From Desulfobacteraceae bacterium UBA2771 (lineage in GTDB: Bacteria > Desulfobacterota > Desulfobacteria > Desulfobacterales > Desulfosarcinaceae): DNA of 16,553 bases. The position numbers and the translations under genes were made by a program. The stretch spans positions 1,507 to 18,059 of the forward strand of contig DEIP01000183.1 of assembly GCA_002352605.1 (NCBI GenBank), given 5' to 3'. This document shows, piece after piece, positions 1 through 7,672 of the stretch. Under the pieces are notes generated by a model. It did no database searches. It was not told the origin of the DNA and was given only the letters and a program-made list of their open reading frames with translations. Each line of letters opens with the position of its first letter. Positions within the stretch are counted from its first letter, which is position 1.

Positions 1-1053
1 TTACTTGTTCCAGGAAAACAATGCGGCCCCCACCAATAGGAAGGTCAGGGTCATGGTGGCAAGAATGCCCAACTCCGGCATCACCGCCAACAGCCCTTGC
101 CCCTCGTTCATCACTTTTCGTGCCGCCGTCAATACGTGGGTCAGCGGAAAAATCTTGGCCGAAGTCTTAAGCCATGCCGGCGCCCCTTCAATGGAAAACC
201 ACACTTCGGATAGAAACATCATGGGCCAGCAGATAAAATTGAGGATTCCGTTGGCAAACTCCTCGCTGGTTCCCCGGGATGCGATGACCAGCCCCAAGGC
301 GGTCATGCAGGCGCTGCCCGCCAGGAATACGACAAACAGATTCGTCAAGCACCCATAGATTTTAAAATCGAGGATCAAATTGCACCCCAGCCAGACGACC
401 ACCAGGGTAAACATTAACAGGAATATTCTGGACAATAGCTGAGCACTAAGGTACTCGAACGCCGTGAGCGGGGTGGCCTTCAGCCGTTTGAGCACCCCGT
501 TTTTACGGTAGCGCACTACCACCCAACCAACGCCGTACAGGGCGCTGAACATCATGTTCATGCCCAGTATCCCGGGGAACAACCAGTCGATGTAGCGGAT
601 CTGTAATCCCTGAATGTCTTTTTTTTCGAATCGATCGCCGCTGTCCGGCGGCGCCAGGGCCTCCTTGAGCAGCCGTTCGACAATGGCGCCGGATGGGGAC
701 GAATCGCTGACCCAATAGCGCACCGGTTGGGTTCCCGCCTCGACAAGCAGGTCGATCTTATGGTGTTTAAGCTTCTCCACCCCGTGGATCCGGTTTTCAA
801 CCCCTACCCAAGCGATGGCCTTGAATGCGGTAAACGAATCGGGAAGGTTGTCAATAGACTGCGCCACGGAAACGGTATGGGGGACCGGGAACACCCCTAC
901 CTTGAACGGTGACAGGTAGTCGCCTTTGAAGATGACACCGAAACCGAGGATGATAAGGAACGGAAAAAGGAAGTTCCAGCCGAATGCCTCGCGGTCCCGG
1001 AAAAATTCGCGGTTTCTGGTATTAAAAATGGCCCACAATCGCTTAAATCGCAT
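1..1053 (-). CDS. ABC-2 type transporter permease
   Basis: Membrane subunit of an ABC exporter, 350 aa, complete: the TAA stop sits on the first three bases of the window. A single N-terminal membrane helix (about residues 25-43) is followed by a non-cytoplasmic domain of about 110 residues (45-150), then about five helices between 160 and 348. That is the layout of the ABC2_membrane_3 / YhiN-DrrB-like group with a large periplasmic loop. The start ATG has a good ribosome site (GGGAG, 5 bases upstream) that overlaps the end of the ATPase gene, 12 bases away, so the two are translated together. Substrate is not evident; this family exports drugs, lipids or polysaccharide precursors. The full-length reading frame and intact helices suggest a working gene. 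Confidence 0.9.
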   Translation of the reverse strand: MRFKRLWAIFNTRNREFFRDREAFGWNFLFPFLIILGFGVIFKGDYLSPFKVGVFPVPHTVSVAQSIDNLPDSFTAFKAIAWVGVENRIHGVEKLKHHKIDLLVEAGTQPVRYWVSDSSPSGAIVERLLKEALAPPDSGDRFEKKDIQGLQIRYIDWLFPGILGMNMMFSALYGVGWVVVRYRKNGVLKRLKATPLTAFEYLSAQLLSRIFLLMFTLVVVWLGCNLILDFKIYGCLTNLFVVFLAGSACMTALGLVIASRGTSEEFANGILNFICWPMMFLSEVWFSIEGAPAWLKTSAKIFPLTHVLTAARKVMNEGQGLLAVMPELGILATMTLTFLLVGAALFSWNK

Positions 1054-1065
1054 TCATTCTCCCGA

Positions 1066-1968
1066 TCATTCCCGCAGGCTTCGCCCGGTCAGCTTCAAAA
1101 AAACATCCTCTAAGGTGGGTGTCTTGACGTTCACACCGCGCATATCCACCCCGTTGGACAACAGTTGTCCGACGACCGCGTTGACGTTTTCCGTTCGAAT
1201 CTGAATTCGGTTGCCGCGCTCCCGACAAAATCCATGCCGAATATCGATCTTTTGGGGAAACTGATCTTTGGGCACCGATAGGGTCGCCCGTTTGCAATGG
1301 GTCCGGATCAGGTCCTGAGGGGCGCCGCGGGCAATGATTCTACCCTGGTCCATAATGGCGATGTCGTCACAGAGCTTTTCCGCCTCTTCCATGTAGTGCG
1401 TGGTGAGTACGATGGTGCGTCCCTGGGATTTTACCGATTTGATGATCTCCCACAGGTTTCGTCGGGCCTGGGGATCCAGGCCGGTGGAGGGTTCGTCCAA
1501 AAACACCAGTTCAGGCCGGTTCAAAAGGGCCAGGGCCAAAAGTAGCCGCTGTTTCTGCCCGCCGGATATTTTATCGTTCAGTTGATTTTTTACCTCCCCC
1601 AGGTGGCATCGCTTCATGAGGCGGGCGACGGGTTCGGTGGTGTCGTACAGGCGGCTGAAGGTTTCCAGAGTTTCGGCCACCGTTAAAAAGGAGAGCAAAG
1701 CGGTCTGTTGAAACATGATACCGACCTCCTGTCGGAACTGCGCGGCCCTGCGCTCACCCTTATACAATATCGTTCCGGCGGTGGGAGCGATGATGTCCTC
1801 GATAACCTCGATCAAGGTGGTCTTTCCGGCGCCATTCGGTCCCAGAAGGCCGAAACAGCTGCCCCGCCAGATGGCAAGGCTGACGCCATCCACGGCACGA
1901 AGTCGTTTGTAGTGCTTTTCGACATCGATGATTTCCATGAGCGGATCAGCGCAATCAGTCGCTCTCAT
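1066..1968 (-). CDS. ABC transporter ATP-binding protein
   Basis: Cytoplasmic ATPase that powers the adjacent permease; 300 aa from this start. All ABC motifs are present: Walker A GPNGAGKT (residues 43-50), Q-loop MFQQ (85-88), signature ISGGQKQR (134-141), Walker B LVFLDEP (154-160), D-loop STGLDP and the switch histidine in TTH (H191). About 75 C-terminal residues form the DUF4162-like tail common in multidrug/antibiotic ABC-2 exporters. The start is uncertain: an in-frame ATG at 1938 (MEIIDVEKHY) fits family length better, and neither start has a strong ribosome site. It is first in a two-gene operon with the permease and is transcribed divergently from the potassium channel. Confidence 0.92.
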   Translation of the reverse strand: MRATDCADPLMEIIDVEKHYKRLRAVDGVSLAIWRGSCFGLLGPNGAGKTTLIEVIEDIIAPTAGTILYKGERRAAQFRQEVGIMFQQTALLSFLTVAETLETFSRLYDTTEPVARLMKRCHLGEVKNQLNDKISGGQKQRLLLALALLNRPELVFLDEPSTGLDPQARRNLWEIIKSVKSQGRTIVLTTHYMEEAEKLCDDIAIMDQGRIIARGAPQDLIRTHCKRATLSVPKDQFPQKIDIRHGFCRERGNRIQIRTENVNAVVGQLLSNGVDMRGVNVKTPTLEDVFLKLTGRSLRE

Positions 1969-2038
1969 GTACCGGTTCCAGTCCCGTCAGATTTGACGAA
2001 ATCTTTTTTAATAAAAAGGAGTTGCAAAGAATTGACGG

Positions 2039-2067
2039 TTGACACTGAACGAAGGGTTTCTTATAGT
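2039..2067 (+). promoter_or_regulatory. Sigma-70 promoter for the potassium channel operon
   Basis: TTGACA at 2039-2044 and TATAGT at 2062-2067 are separated by exactly 17 bases: a perfect -35 and a -10 with one mismatch. It lies in the 199-base divergent intergenic region and points at the channel gene, giving a leader of about 95 bases. Spacing and consensus are seen directly; activity is inferred. Confidence 0.65.
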
Positions 2068-2167
2068 CGCAAAACAGAATCAAATCAAGCCGCATTGTAA
2101 AATGGCCAATTCCCAATTGCATGGTTGAAAATGTCCGATCGCCCAGCCTGATGAACACATAGAACCC

Positions 2168-3166
2168 ATGGATCCGAAAAACCATTTCACCTTGAGCATG
2201 ATTCTGACTGTGGGTCTCATCTTGGCCGGTACTGGCGGATACATGTACCTTGAGGGATGGTCGTTTGATGATGCCTTGTACATGACCATCATCACCCTGG
2301 CCACCGTCGGCTATGGCGAAGTGCACCAGGTGAGCGATGCAGGCCGGATCTTCACCATCTTTCTCATCGTGGCCGGTGTCGGCTATTTCATGTATGTGGT
2401 CGGCCTCATTGTACAATTTCTGGTGGAAGACCGCATACGCGTCATTCTCGGGAGGCGAAAATTGGACAAGCAGATCGCCAAACTGAAGGATCACTATATC
2501 ATCTGCGGGTATGGCAGGATCGGTCGGGTGCTGACCCGCTATCTCACCGATCGATACTTGGATGTGGTGGTCATTGAAAAAAATATGGATCGCCAAGCGG
2601 CCATGGATGAAGACGGCGTACTCTACCTGGTCGGTGAAGCCACGGATGAAAGTGTTTTGCTCAGATCCGGCATCAACGCGGCCAAAGGGCTGATCACCGC
2701 CGTGGCCACCGATGCGGACAATGTTTTTCTGACCCTGATCGCCAAACAGCTCAACCCGGACCTTTTCCTCGTTGCCCGGGCGATGCAGAACACCGCCAAA
2801 CGGACCCTGCAAGCGGCCGGGGCCAACAAGGTCATCTCACCCTATGACATCGGCGCCCGACGAATGGCCCATGCCATCTTACGGCCCACCGTGATCAAGT
2901 TTCTCGAACTGGCCTTCACCGACGAAAGTACGGATATCGTGATGGAGGAGATTCGGGTGCGATCCACCTCCCGCCTGCTAAACGTGGCCCTCAAGGATTC
3001 GGGCATCCGACAGAAGCTGAATCTGATCATACTCACCATCAAAAAAGCCGACGACACCTTGATATTTAACCCTAAGGCCGACACCTGCATCGAGATTGAC
3101 GACACCCTGGTCGTGGTCGGCCAGGCCAAAAGTGTCATCCGGATGGAACAGATGATGCAGGGTTAG
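2168..3166 (+). CDS. 2TM potassium channel with RCK (TrkA-N/TrkA-C) domain
   Basis: A potassium channel subunit of the MthK/Kch-like 2TM-RCK type, 332 aa, expected to assemble as a tetramer in the inner membrane. TM1 spans about residues 10-28, the pore helix and selectivity filter read TLATVGYGE (filter T46-V47-G48-Y49-G50), and TM2 spans about 62-84. The cytosolic part has a Rossmann RCK/TrkA-N domain with GYGRIG at 114-119 and an acidic residue after the second strand (VVIEK, E137), typical of nucleotide or ligand binding. A TrkA-C domain covers about 245-332. All functional elements are intact. The ATG at 2168 lacks a strong ribosome site, but the first helix would be damaged by a later start. 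The radical SAM gene begins 5 bases after the stop, so the two are probably co-translated. Confidence 0.93.
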   Translation: MDPKNHFTLSMILTVGLILAGTGGYMYLEGWSFDDALYMTIITLATVGYGEVHQVSDAGRIFTIFLIVAGVGYFMYVVGLIVQFLVEDRIRVILGRRKLDKQIAKLKDHYIICGYGRIGRVLTRYLTDRYLDVVVIEKNMDRQAAMDEDGVLYLVGEATDESVLLRSGINAAKGLITAVATDADNVFLTLIAKQLNPDLFLVARAMQNTAKRTLQAAGANKVISPYDIGARRMAHAILRPTVIKFLELAFTDESTDIVMEEIRVRSTSRLLNVALKDSGIRQKLNLIILTIKKADDTLIFNPKADTCIEIDDTLVVVGQAKSVIRMEQMMQG

Positions 3167-3171
3167 CGAAT

Positions 3172-4110
3172 ATGGCGCACCCTTCCCCCGTATATCTCAA
3201 CGCCCTGGAGACCGGTCTTCTCGACCGGCGGGTAAAACAGGGCCTTAAGGCATTGACCCACTGCACACTTTGCCCGCGTCGCTGCGGTGTGGATCGAACG
3301 GCCGGGGAAACCGGATTCTGCCGAACCGGACGTCGGGCCGTGGTGGCCTCCTATGATGCCCATTTCGGCGAAGAGACACCCCTGGTGGGCCACAACGGAT
3401 CAGGAACCATTTTTTTCACCCATTGCAATCTACGGTGCAATTTCTGCCAGAATTATGATATCAGCCATCTGGGAGCCGGCTGTGCATTGGATGACGACCA
3501 ACTGGCTACGGTCATGCTGGACCTTCAGCAAGCGGGGTGTCACAATATCAATCTGGTCACCCCCAGCCATGTGGTACCCCAGATACTCTCGGCCGTTTTT
3601 CTGGCCGCCCAACGGGGACTGACGGTGCCACTGGTTTACAATTGCGGTGGCTACGATGGCATAGCAACATTGGGGTTGCTGGACGGCATCGTGGATATCT
3701 ACATGCCGGATTTCAAATTCTGGGATAAAAAAGTGGCCGGGGACACCTGCGATGCCCCCGACTACCCCGAAGTGGTCCGAAGGGCGTTGATCGAAATGCA
3801 CCGCCAGGTGGGCGACTTGTGCATCGACGAGGATAGTGGCTTGGCCTTCAAAGGCTTGCTGGTGCGCCATCTGGTGCTGCCCGGTGGGTTGGCAGGAACT
3901 AAAAATGTCATGGCATTTCTGGCCAATTCATTGTCCCGAAGCACCTATGTCAACGTCATGTCTCAATATCGACCCTGTGGCCGGGCCCGGGACATGCCTG
4001 CGCTGGCCGTCGCCCTGTCCCCGGTAGAATACGACCAGGCCGTACAGGAAGCCAAGGTTGCAGGCATCACGCGCCTGGACAATCCCCGACGGGTGTTTCA
4101 AATATGGTAA
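3172..4110 (+). CDS. Radical SAM protein, PflX family (pyruvate formate-lyase activase-like)
   Basis: A radical SAM iron-sulfur enzyme, 312 aa. The [4Fe-4S] cluster motif CxxxCxxC is CNLRCNFC (C85, C89, C92). Upstream of it is a separate cysteine cluster, C31-x2-C34-x3-C38 and C50 (CTLCPRRCG then GFC), which is characteristic of the PflX group (COG1313) and probably binds a second metal or cluster. PflX proteins resemble glycyl-radical-enzyme activases, but their substrate is unknown, and no glycyl radical enzyme is encoded in the window. It starts 5 bases after the channel stop and ends 49 bases before the cyclophilin, so it probably shares their transcript. Co-transcription with a potassium channel may simply reflect packing. 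Confidence 0.9.
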   Translation: MAHPSPVYLNALETGLLDRRVKQGLKALTHCTLCPRRCGVDRTAGETGFCRTGRRAVVASYDAHFGEETPLVGHNGSGTIFFTHCNLRCNFCQNYDISHLGAGCALDDDQLATVMLDLQQAGCHNINLVTPSHVVPQILSAVFLAAQRGLTVPLVYNCGGYDGIATLGLLDGIVDIYMPDFKFWDKKVAGDTCDAPDYPEVVRRALIEMHRQVGDLCIDEDSGLAFKGLLVRHLVLPGGLAGTKNVMAFLANSLSRSTYVNVMSQYRPCGRARDMPALAVALSPVEYDQAVQEAKVAGITRLDNPRRVFQIW

Positions 4111-4159
4111 GGATGATGTTTGGCTTCAATCAATACAGAGATAAACGGGAGAAGTAGAT

Positions 4160-4738
4160 ATGAAACGATGGTTTGTAATGACGGTTCTGGTTTTGCTGGT
4201 GTCCACGGGTTTGTCTTTCGCTTCCGACCCCCTGCCGCGGGTGAAACTGACCACCAGCCAAGGCGATATCGTGGTGGCCTTGGACAGTGCCGCTGCGCCC
4301 AAAACCGTGGACAATTTTCTGACCTACGTCGAAGACGGCTATTACGACGGTACCATTTTTCATCGGGTGATCGCCGGGTTCATGATTCAGGGTGGCGGAT
4401 TTGACGCAAACATGAAGCGTGAACCGACCCGGCCGGCTATTCCCAACGAAGCCGACAACGGACTGACCAACCGGGTCGGCACCGTTGCCATGGCCCGGAC
4501 ATCGGATCCACATTCGGCCGGCGCCCAGTTCTTCATCAATGTGAAAGACAACCGCTTTTTGGACCACCGGGGTAAAAACACCAAGGGCTGGGGGTATTGC
4601 GTTTTCGGCAAGGTAGTGGCCGGAATGAATGTGGTACGGGCCATTGAAAATGTGCCCACCACCTCCCGTTCGGGAATGCGGGACGTGCCCAAAACACCGG
4701 TGGTCATCCGGCGGGCAACGGTGGTTTCAGCCAAATAG
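4160..4738 (+). CDS. Exported cyclophilin-type peptidyl-prolyl isomerase
   Basis: Catalyses cis-trans isomerisation of X-Pro bonds, probably in the periplasm. The 192-aa protein starts with a classic signal peptide: a positive MKR, a hydrophobic stretch to about residue 18, and likely cleavage after SFA at residue 21. The cyclophilin core is complete: FHRV (F67, R69; R69 is the catalytic arginine), FMIQGG (74-79), AQFFI (122-126) and the YCVFGKV strand (146-152). Size and export signal resemble E. coli PpiA. The start is supported by a strong purine-rich ribosome site (GGGAGAAG) just upstream of the ATG. It is the last gene of the rightward run and is convergent with the helicase, 25 bases away. 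Confidence 0.94.
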   Translation: MKRWFVMTVLVLLVSTGLSFASDPLPRVKLTTSQGDIVVALDSAAAPKTVDNFLTYVEDGYYDGTIFHRVIAGFMIQGGGFDANMKREPTRPAIPNEADNGLTNRVGTVAMARTSDPHSAGAQFFINVKDNRFLDHRGKNTKGWGYCVFGKVVAGMNVVRAIENVPTTSRSGMRDVPKTPVVIRRATVVSAK

Positions 4739-4763
4739 GTTTCTGCATCCCACGCTTGTTTCA

Positions 4764-6200
4764 TTACCGAGTGGGCATATCGTTCCGATCCTTTGTCCGG
4801 TTAATCTCTCCTGTGCCGCCATATACGCGCTGCCTGGCTTTCGCCGCCGCCGCCAGCGGCGCCACGCGCTCGTCCACATAGTCATACACACGGGCCTTAC
4901 CCTTTCCCCGGGAGGGCCTTAATATCCGACCGAGATACTGCATCACCCGCCCGCTGAACCGGATGGGCGTGGCCATGAACAAGGTGCTCAGATCCGGACA
5001 ATCAAAGCCTTCACCGATCAGCTGGCCGGTGGCAATCAGCACCCGGACCCTACCTTGATTAAGATCTTCCAGGACGGTTTTTCGTGCCTCGTTATTCAGG
5101 TCACCGGTGAGCAGTGCCGCATGCACATCAAATTTATTCCGCAGGATCCCCTGAAGGGTTTCACAATGTTTTTTGCGGTCGGAGAGCACTAAACAGACCC
5201 CCTTACCGGAGCGTACCTCTTTTTCCACATCCGATGCGATCAGTCGGTTGCGCGTGTCATCAGCAGTCAGTTCGGACAGCATGCGTGAGTAATCATTAAC
5301 CGGGTCAAAGTAGGGCTCAAATGCAGTGATTCGAACGACCACATCGGCCTTTAAAATATGGCCTTTCTCCTCCAATTGGACCTTGTCGACCTCGTGGTGA
5401 ACATCCCCCAAATACCAGAATATGAGTTTGGAGAGTTTATCCCGCCGCCACGGTGTGGCCGAGAGGCCAAACATGTAGTGACAGTCGAAGGCCGTCAACG
5501 CCTCGGTGAACGATCGGCTGGGGGCCCGATGGCATTCGTCTACCAAAATCTGGCCCGTGTGGGGCACGATTTGATCGGTGCACCGATATAGGGATTGAAC
5601 CAGCGCCACGGTAATCCGGTCACCGATTCTTTTCTTTCCCGCCCCGATCAATCCCACCTCTTCCGAAGGGATGCTGAGAAAGTGTTCGATGCGTTGAATC
5701 CATTGAAAAGCCAGATCCTTGGTGTGCACCACGACCACGGTCGGTTGACGTCGCAGGGCAATCAGATAGAGTCCCATAACGGTTTTGCCGCTTCCCGTCG
5801 GGGCATTCAATGTGCCGAAATCCTTTTTCAGCATCTCCGCCACTGCAGCCGCTTGGAAGGATTTGAGCGTACCGTTGAAGGAAAAGCTTACCTCGGGCAT
5901 CAATCGGCGCTGATCATTCAAGCGATAGGAAAGCTTCTCCCGTTTAAGCAGGAGTAGCAGCTGGCGGGCATATCCGCGGGGAAGAATAATCCCATTTTTG
6001 CCGAAGCGCCGGTAAAAGCGAAGGGTCTTTTTCGTGCCCCGGTTCCAGCGGCCCATGCGCTGGTTCTCCATCCATTTGGGATTGACCATCTGAAACTGTG
6101 CCACCAGCATTTCCAGCAGCATGACAGGGGTGTGATTCAGTTTCAGGGAATGGTCGATGGTGATTTGCAGCGCACCATTTTCAGCTTTTGCAGCACACAA
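4764..6200 (-). CDS. SF2 DEAD/DEAH-box helicase (type III restriction-like Res domain)
   Basis: An ATP-dependent nucleic-acid helicase with both RecA-like lobes. Numbered from an in-frame ATG at 6302: Walker A APTGSGKT (167-174), motif II DECH (255-258), motif III SAT (281-283), and motif VI QYLGRILRP (455-463) with the arginine fingers. About 120 N-terminal residues precede the helicase core, as in phage UvsW-like and stand-alone family members. The start is set here at a TTG (6200), because the family usually begins just before the LQITID segment. The upstream ATG at 6302 would overlap the small membrane-protein gene by 85 bases, and its extra residues look non-conserved. The TTG has only a weak ribosome site, so the 5' end is uncertain. 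No methylase or nuclease lies next to it; repair or recombination is the likelier role. Confidence 0.88.
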   Translation of the reverse strand: MCAAKAENGALQITIDHSLKLNHTPVMLLEMLVAQFQMVNPKWMENQRMGRWNRGTKKTLRFYRRFGKNGIILPRGYARQLLLLLKREKLSYRLNDQRRLMPEVSFSFNGTLKSFQAAAVAEMLKKDFGTLNAPTGSGKTVMGLYLIALRRQPTVVVVHTKDLAFQWIQRIEHFLSIPSEEVGLIGAGKKRIGDRITVALVQSLYRCTDQIVPHTGQILVDECHRAPSRSFTEALTAFDCHYMFGLSATPWRRDKLSKLIFWYLGDVHHEVDKVQLEEKGHILKADVVVRITAFEPYFDPVNDYSRMLSELTADDTRNRLIASDVEKEVRSGKGVCLVLSDRKKHCETLQGILRNKFDVHAALLTGDLNNEARKTVLEDLNQGRVRVLIATGQLIGEGFDCPDLSTLFMATPIRFSGRVMQYLGRILRPSRGKGKARVYDYVDERVAPLAAAAKARQRVYGGTGEINRTKDRNDMPTR

Positions 6201-6217
6201 AACAGACTCGCACCATG

Positions 6218-6406
6218 TTAAAGAAAAAAGCGGATGTAGACGGGAATCATGAAGGCAATCAGAATCAAGATTCCCGGAATCGTTAGGTAGGGCGCATACC
6301 AAGGCTTTCCGGTCGCCTTGGCCTTTTTGACTTCCGAAAGGAACCAGTTGCCGAGAAAAATCGCAGCCACGAGAATCGGGATCGCTTTAAGGATGGACAT
6401 AACCAA
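6218..6406 (-). CDS. Small two-helix membrane protein, unknown function
   Basis: A 62-aa protein with two hydrophobic segments (about residues 4-21 and 41-61) joined by a basic loop containing KKAKATGKPWYAPY, so a cytoplasmic-loop hairpin is likely. I do not recognise the family. The start is probably TTG at 6406 rather than the ATG two codons in (6400): a clear AGGAG lies 7 bases before the TTG but 13 before the ATG. It lies between the CULT gene and the helicase, ending 17 bases before the helicase start chosen here, and is likely co-transcribed with it. The ribosome site, clean membrane segments and positive loop make it more than a chance frame, but nothing shows its role. Confidence 0.7.
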   Translation of the reverse strand: MVMSILKAIPILVAAIFLGNWFLSEVKKAKATGKPWYAPYLTIPGILILIAFMIPVYIRFFL

Positions 6407-6493
6407 ATAAATACTCCTGTAGACAAAAATATGATTAAGGCGGAGTGCATTATAATGGGCCGGCCGGCATCTGTCAAAAGTATAATTTATGGT

Positions 6494-6958
6494 CTATCCG
6501 CCGTCGGCAATCAGTCGACTGTTGATCAATCCGTGAAAGAAACGACCATCAGGCACCGAAAAACGCCATCCAAGGTGAACATGGCAATTGGCACAAACCG
6601 CAATACGCCAAACGTAACCGGCAAACCAGGTAAATTCCGGCGATGCGGGCCCCAGGTAGCCACATCCCCAGGCGTTACGGTAACAAGCAATCTCAAAAAC
6701 GGTGCCTTCCGGATTGGCAAAGGTGTGCGTGTGTGCACCGTTGACGACCGTGCGTTCTACGGCCGACGTAATCACATGAAGGCATTGGCGGCAAACAATT
6801 GCACCAAGGGTTGCTGCCGATCTCTTGGATTGGGGAGCGACAACAGAATCCCCGTCCGCCTGTTCCGACTTCGGATCCGGTCGAAGCAGATACGGAAAAC
6901 GGTTTTGCATAGACGAATGGGTCCGGCGGCAGCCGGCTGGTACAAACGGGATGCTCAT
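6494..6958 (-). CDS. Cereblon-like CULT-domain protein (thalidomide-binding fold)
   Basis: A bacterial single-domain homologue of the ligand-binding CULT domain of human cereblon, 154 aa. The zinc site is C56-x2-C59 and C122-x2-C125. The aromatic cage is W111, W117 and W131 (EFTWFAGYVW and HLGWRF), with the same spacings as human W380, W386 and W400 (6 and 14 residues). N82 in the FANPEG turn, Y115 and F133 also match human N351, Y384 and F402. The position of human H378 is F109. An N-terminal LLRPD segment (24-28) and a C-terminal FFHGLI segment are typical of bacterial members. No signal peptide is seen, so it is probably cytoplasmic. An internal ATG at 6910 is an alternative start; neither start has a good ribosome site. 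The CULT fold is known to bind cyclic imides and uracil-like rings; the natural bacterial ligand is unknown. Confidence 0.9.
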   Translation of the reverse strand: MSIPFVPAGCRRTHSSMQNRFPYLLRPDPKSEQADGDSVVAPQSKRSAATLGAIVCRQCLHVITSAVERTVVNGAHTHTFANPEGTVFEIACYRNAWGCGYLGPASPEFTWFAGYVWRIAVCANCHVHLGWRFSVPDGRFFHGLINSRLIADGG

Positions 6959-7087
6959 GGTCGTCGGCCGGTTTCATAACTCGATTGGGCGGAGCACGTA
7001 CATTTCCGTCAGGGGCATTGACTTTCCGTCCGGAACGGAGATCGAAAGGCAGGTCCCCAATTTCTTATGCCAAGGATCGATCGCCTC

Positions 7088-7104
7088 GCCGGCATCGTGC
7101 CGGC
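7088..7104. other. Perfect 7-bp stem-loop downstream of the IHF/HU gene
   Basis: GCCGGCA and TGCCGGC flank a TCG loop, a perfect inverted repeat 24 bases past the stop of the IHF-like gene. No T tract follows on either strand, so it is not a standard intrinsic terminator. It may slow RNA decay between the IHF-like and CULT genes or be incidental. Confidence 0.35.
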
Positions 7105-7128
7105 AAAACGGGAATGGTTGGGTGCAGA

Positions 7129-7416
7129 CTATCCGTTTCTCAGATTATCCACCCGCTCTTTCAATTCTTTTCCACATCTGAAAAAAGGCAGTCGCTTGGA
7201 CTTAACCATCACCGATTCACCCGTCTTGGGATTTCGTCCTTTGTAGGTACCATACTGTTTGACGAAAATACTGCCAAATCCCCTGATCTCAACGCGGTCA
7301 CCCTTGACGAGCGCGTTGGTCATCTCTCCGAAAAAAAGATCAATCACCCGCTCTGCCTTCTCCCGGGTAAAATTATTTTTTCTTTTCAGGGCTTCGATCA
7401 GATCACCTTTGTTCAT
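7129..7416 (-). CDS. HU/IHF-family DNA-bending protein (IHF-beta-like)
   Basis: A small basic dimeric DNA-binding protein that bends DNA as an architectural factor, 95 aa. It begins MNKGDLIEAL, and has the RIEIRGFGS-like strand (VEIRGFGS), the DNA-inserting arm with the GRNPKTGE motif carrying the intercalating proline, and a final helix GKELKERVD typical of IHF beta subunits. Both IHF-beta and a homodimeric HU remain possible. The ATG at 7416 is chosen over the GTG at 7422: a GGGGGT ribosome site lies just before the ATG, and the GTG is part of that site. It is followed 170 bases later by the CULT gene on the same strand and has its own promoter upstream. Confidence 0.93.
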   Translation of the reverse strand: MNKGDLIEALKRKNNFTREKAERVIDLFFGEMTNALVKGDRVEIRGFGSIFVKQYGTYKGRNPKTGESVMVKSKRLPFFRCGKELKERVDNLRNG

Positions 7417-7428
7417 TTGCACCCCCTA

Positions 7429-7448
7429 TGATATCGTGAATTATATCA
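7429..7448. repeat. Inverted repeat over the IHF-like gene's start site
   Basis: TGATAT and ATATCA flank 8 bases (CGTGAATT). The element covers the -10 and the expected transcription start of the IHF-like gene, a position fitting a repressor or autoregulatory site. The arms are short and AT-rich, so chance is possible. Confidence 0.3.
7440..7448 (-). promoter_or_regulatory. Extended -10 promoter of the IHF-like gene
   Basis: On the minus strand this reads TGATATAAT, a perfect extended -10 (TGnTATAAT), about 24 bases before the ATG. That gives a leader of about 17 bases carrying the GGGGGT ribosome site. No good -35 is at the right distance; a TTGACA at 7474-7479 lies 28 bases upstream, too far, although it is 17 bases from a weak TACGAT. 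Confidence 0.5.
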
Positions 7449-7537
7449 GCATCGTAAAAGTTAATATGCGGCTTGTCAACGGCCGGATGATCCCATCTCC
7501 GTTTTTTGGATCGTGAACTTCAGGGCCTTGAAATAAT

Positions 7538-7604
7538 AAAATCCAGATCTCCCAGAATAGTCGAACGCCGGGGCAATCACGAACTATCCGAACACCTGGA
7601 TTTT
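7538..7604. repeat. 9-bp inverted repeat with a 49-base interior
   Basis: AAAATCCAG (7538-7546) and CTGGATTTT (7596-7604) are exact reverse complements. Inside is a shorter nested pair ATAGT / ACTAT at nearly symmetric offsets. It sits in the 256-base gene-free stretch between the IHF-like gene and the hypothetical protein. No flanking target duplication or open frame with a recognisable product was seen. Confidence 0.35.
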
Positions 7605-7672
7605 CAACTGGAAACGGTGGCCGCAAAGGCCGCGCGATGATCATTGGGAAAGAGATCGAATGGCGTTATGCC

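Noticed and set aside
1955..2812. A 285-codon leftward frame opposite the potassium channel
   Set aside because: The opposite strand encodes an unmistakable channel; this frame has histidine/glycine-rich low-conservation sequence typical of a shadow.
4743..4775. CCCAC ... GTGGG inverted repeat between the cyclophilin and helicase as a bidirectional terminator
   Set aside because: Only 5 bp with a 17-base loop and no T run on either side.
4764..6200. Helicase as part of a restriction-modification or other defence system
   Set aside because: No methylase, nuclease or other defence gene is adjacent; the helicase alone does not support the claim.
6431..6979. A long rightward frame opposite the CULT gene
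   Set aside because: It is antisense to a gene with conserved zinc and cage residues, has no recognisable motif and no ribosome site.
7441..7644. A 67-codon leftward frame upstream of the IHF-like gene
   Set aside because: It covers the inverted repeats and the promoter region, has no ribosome site and no recognisable motif.
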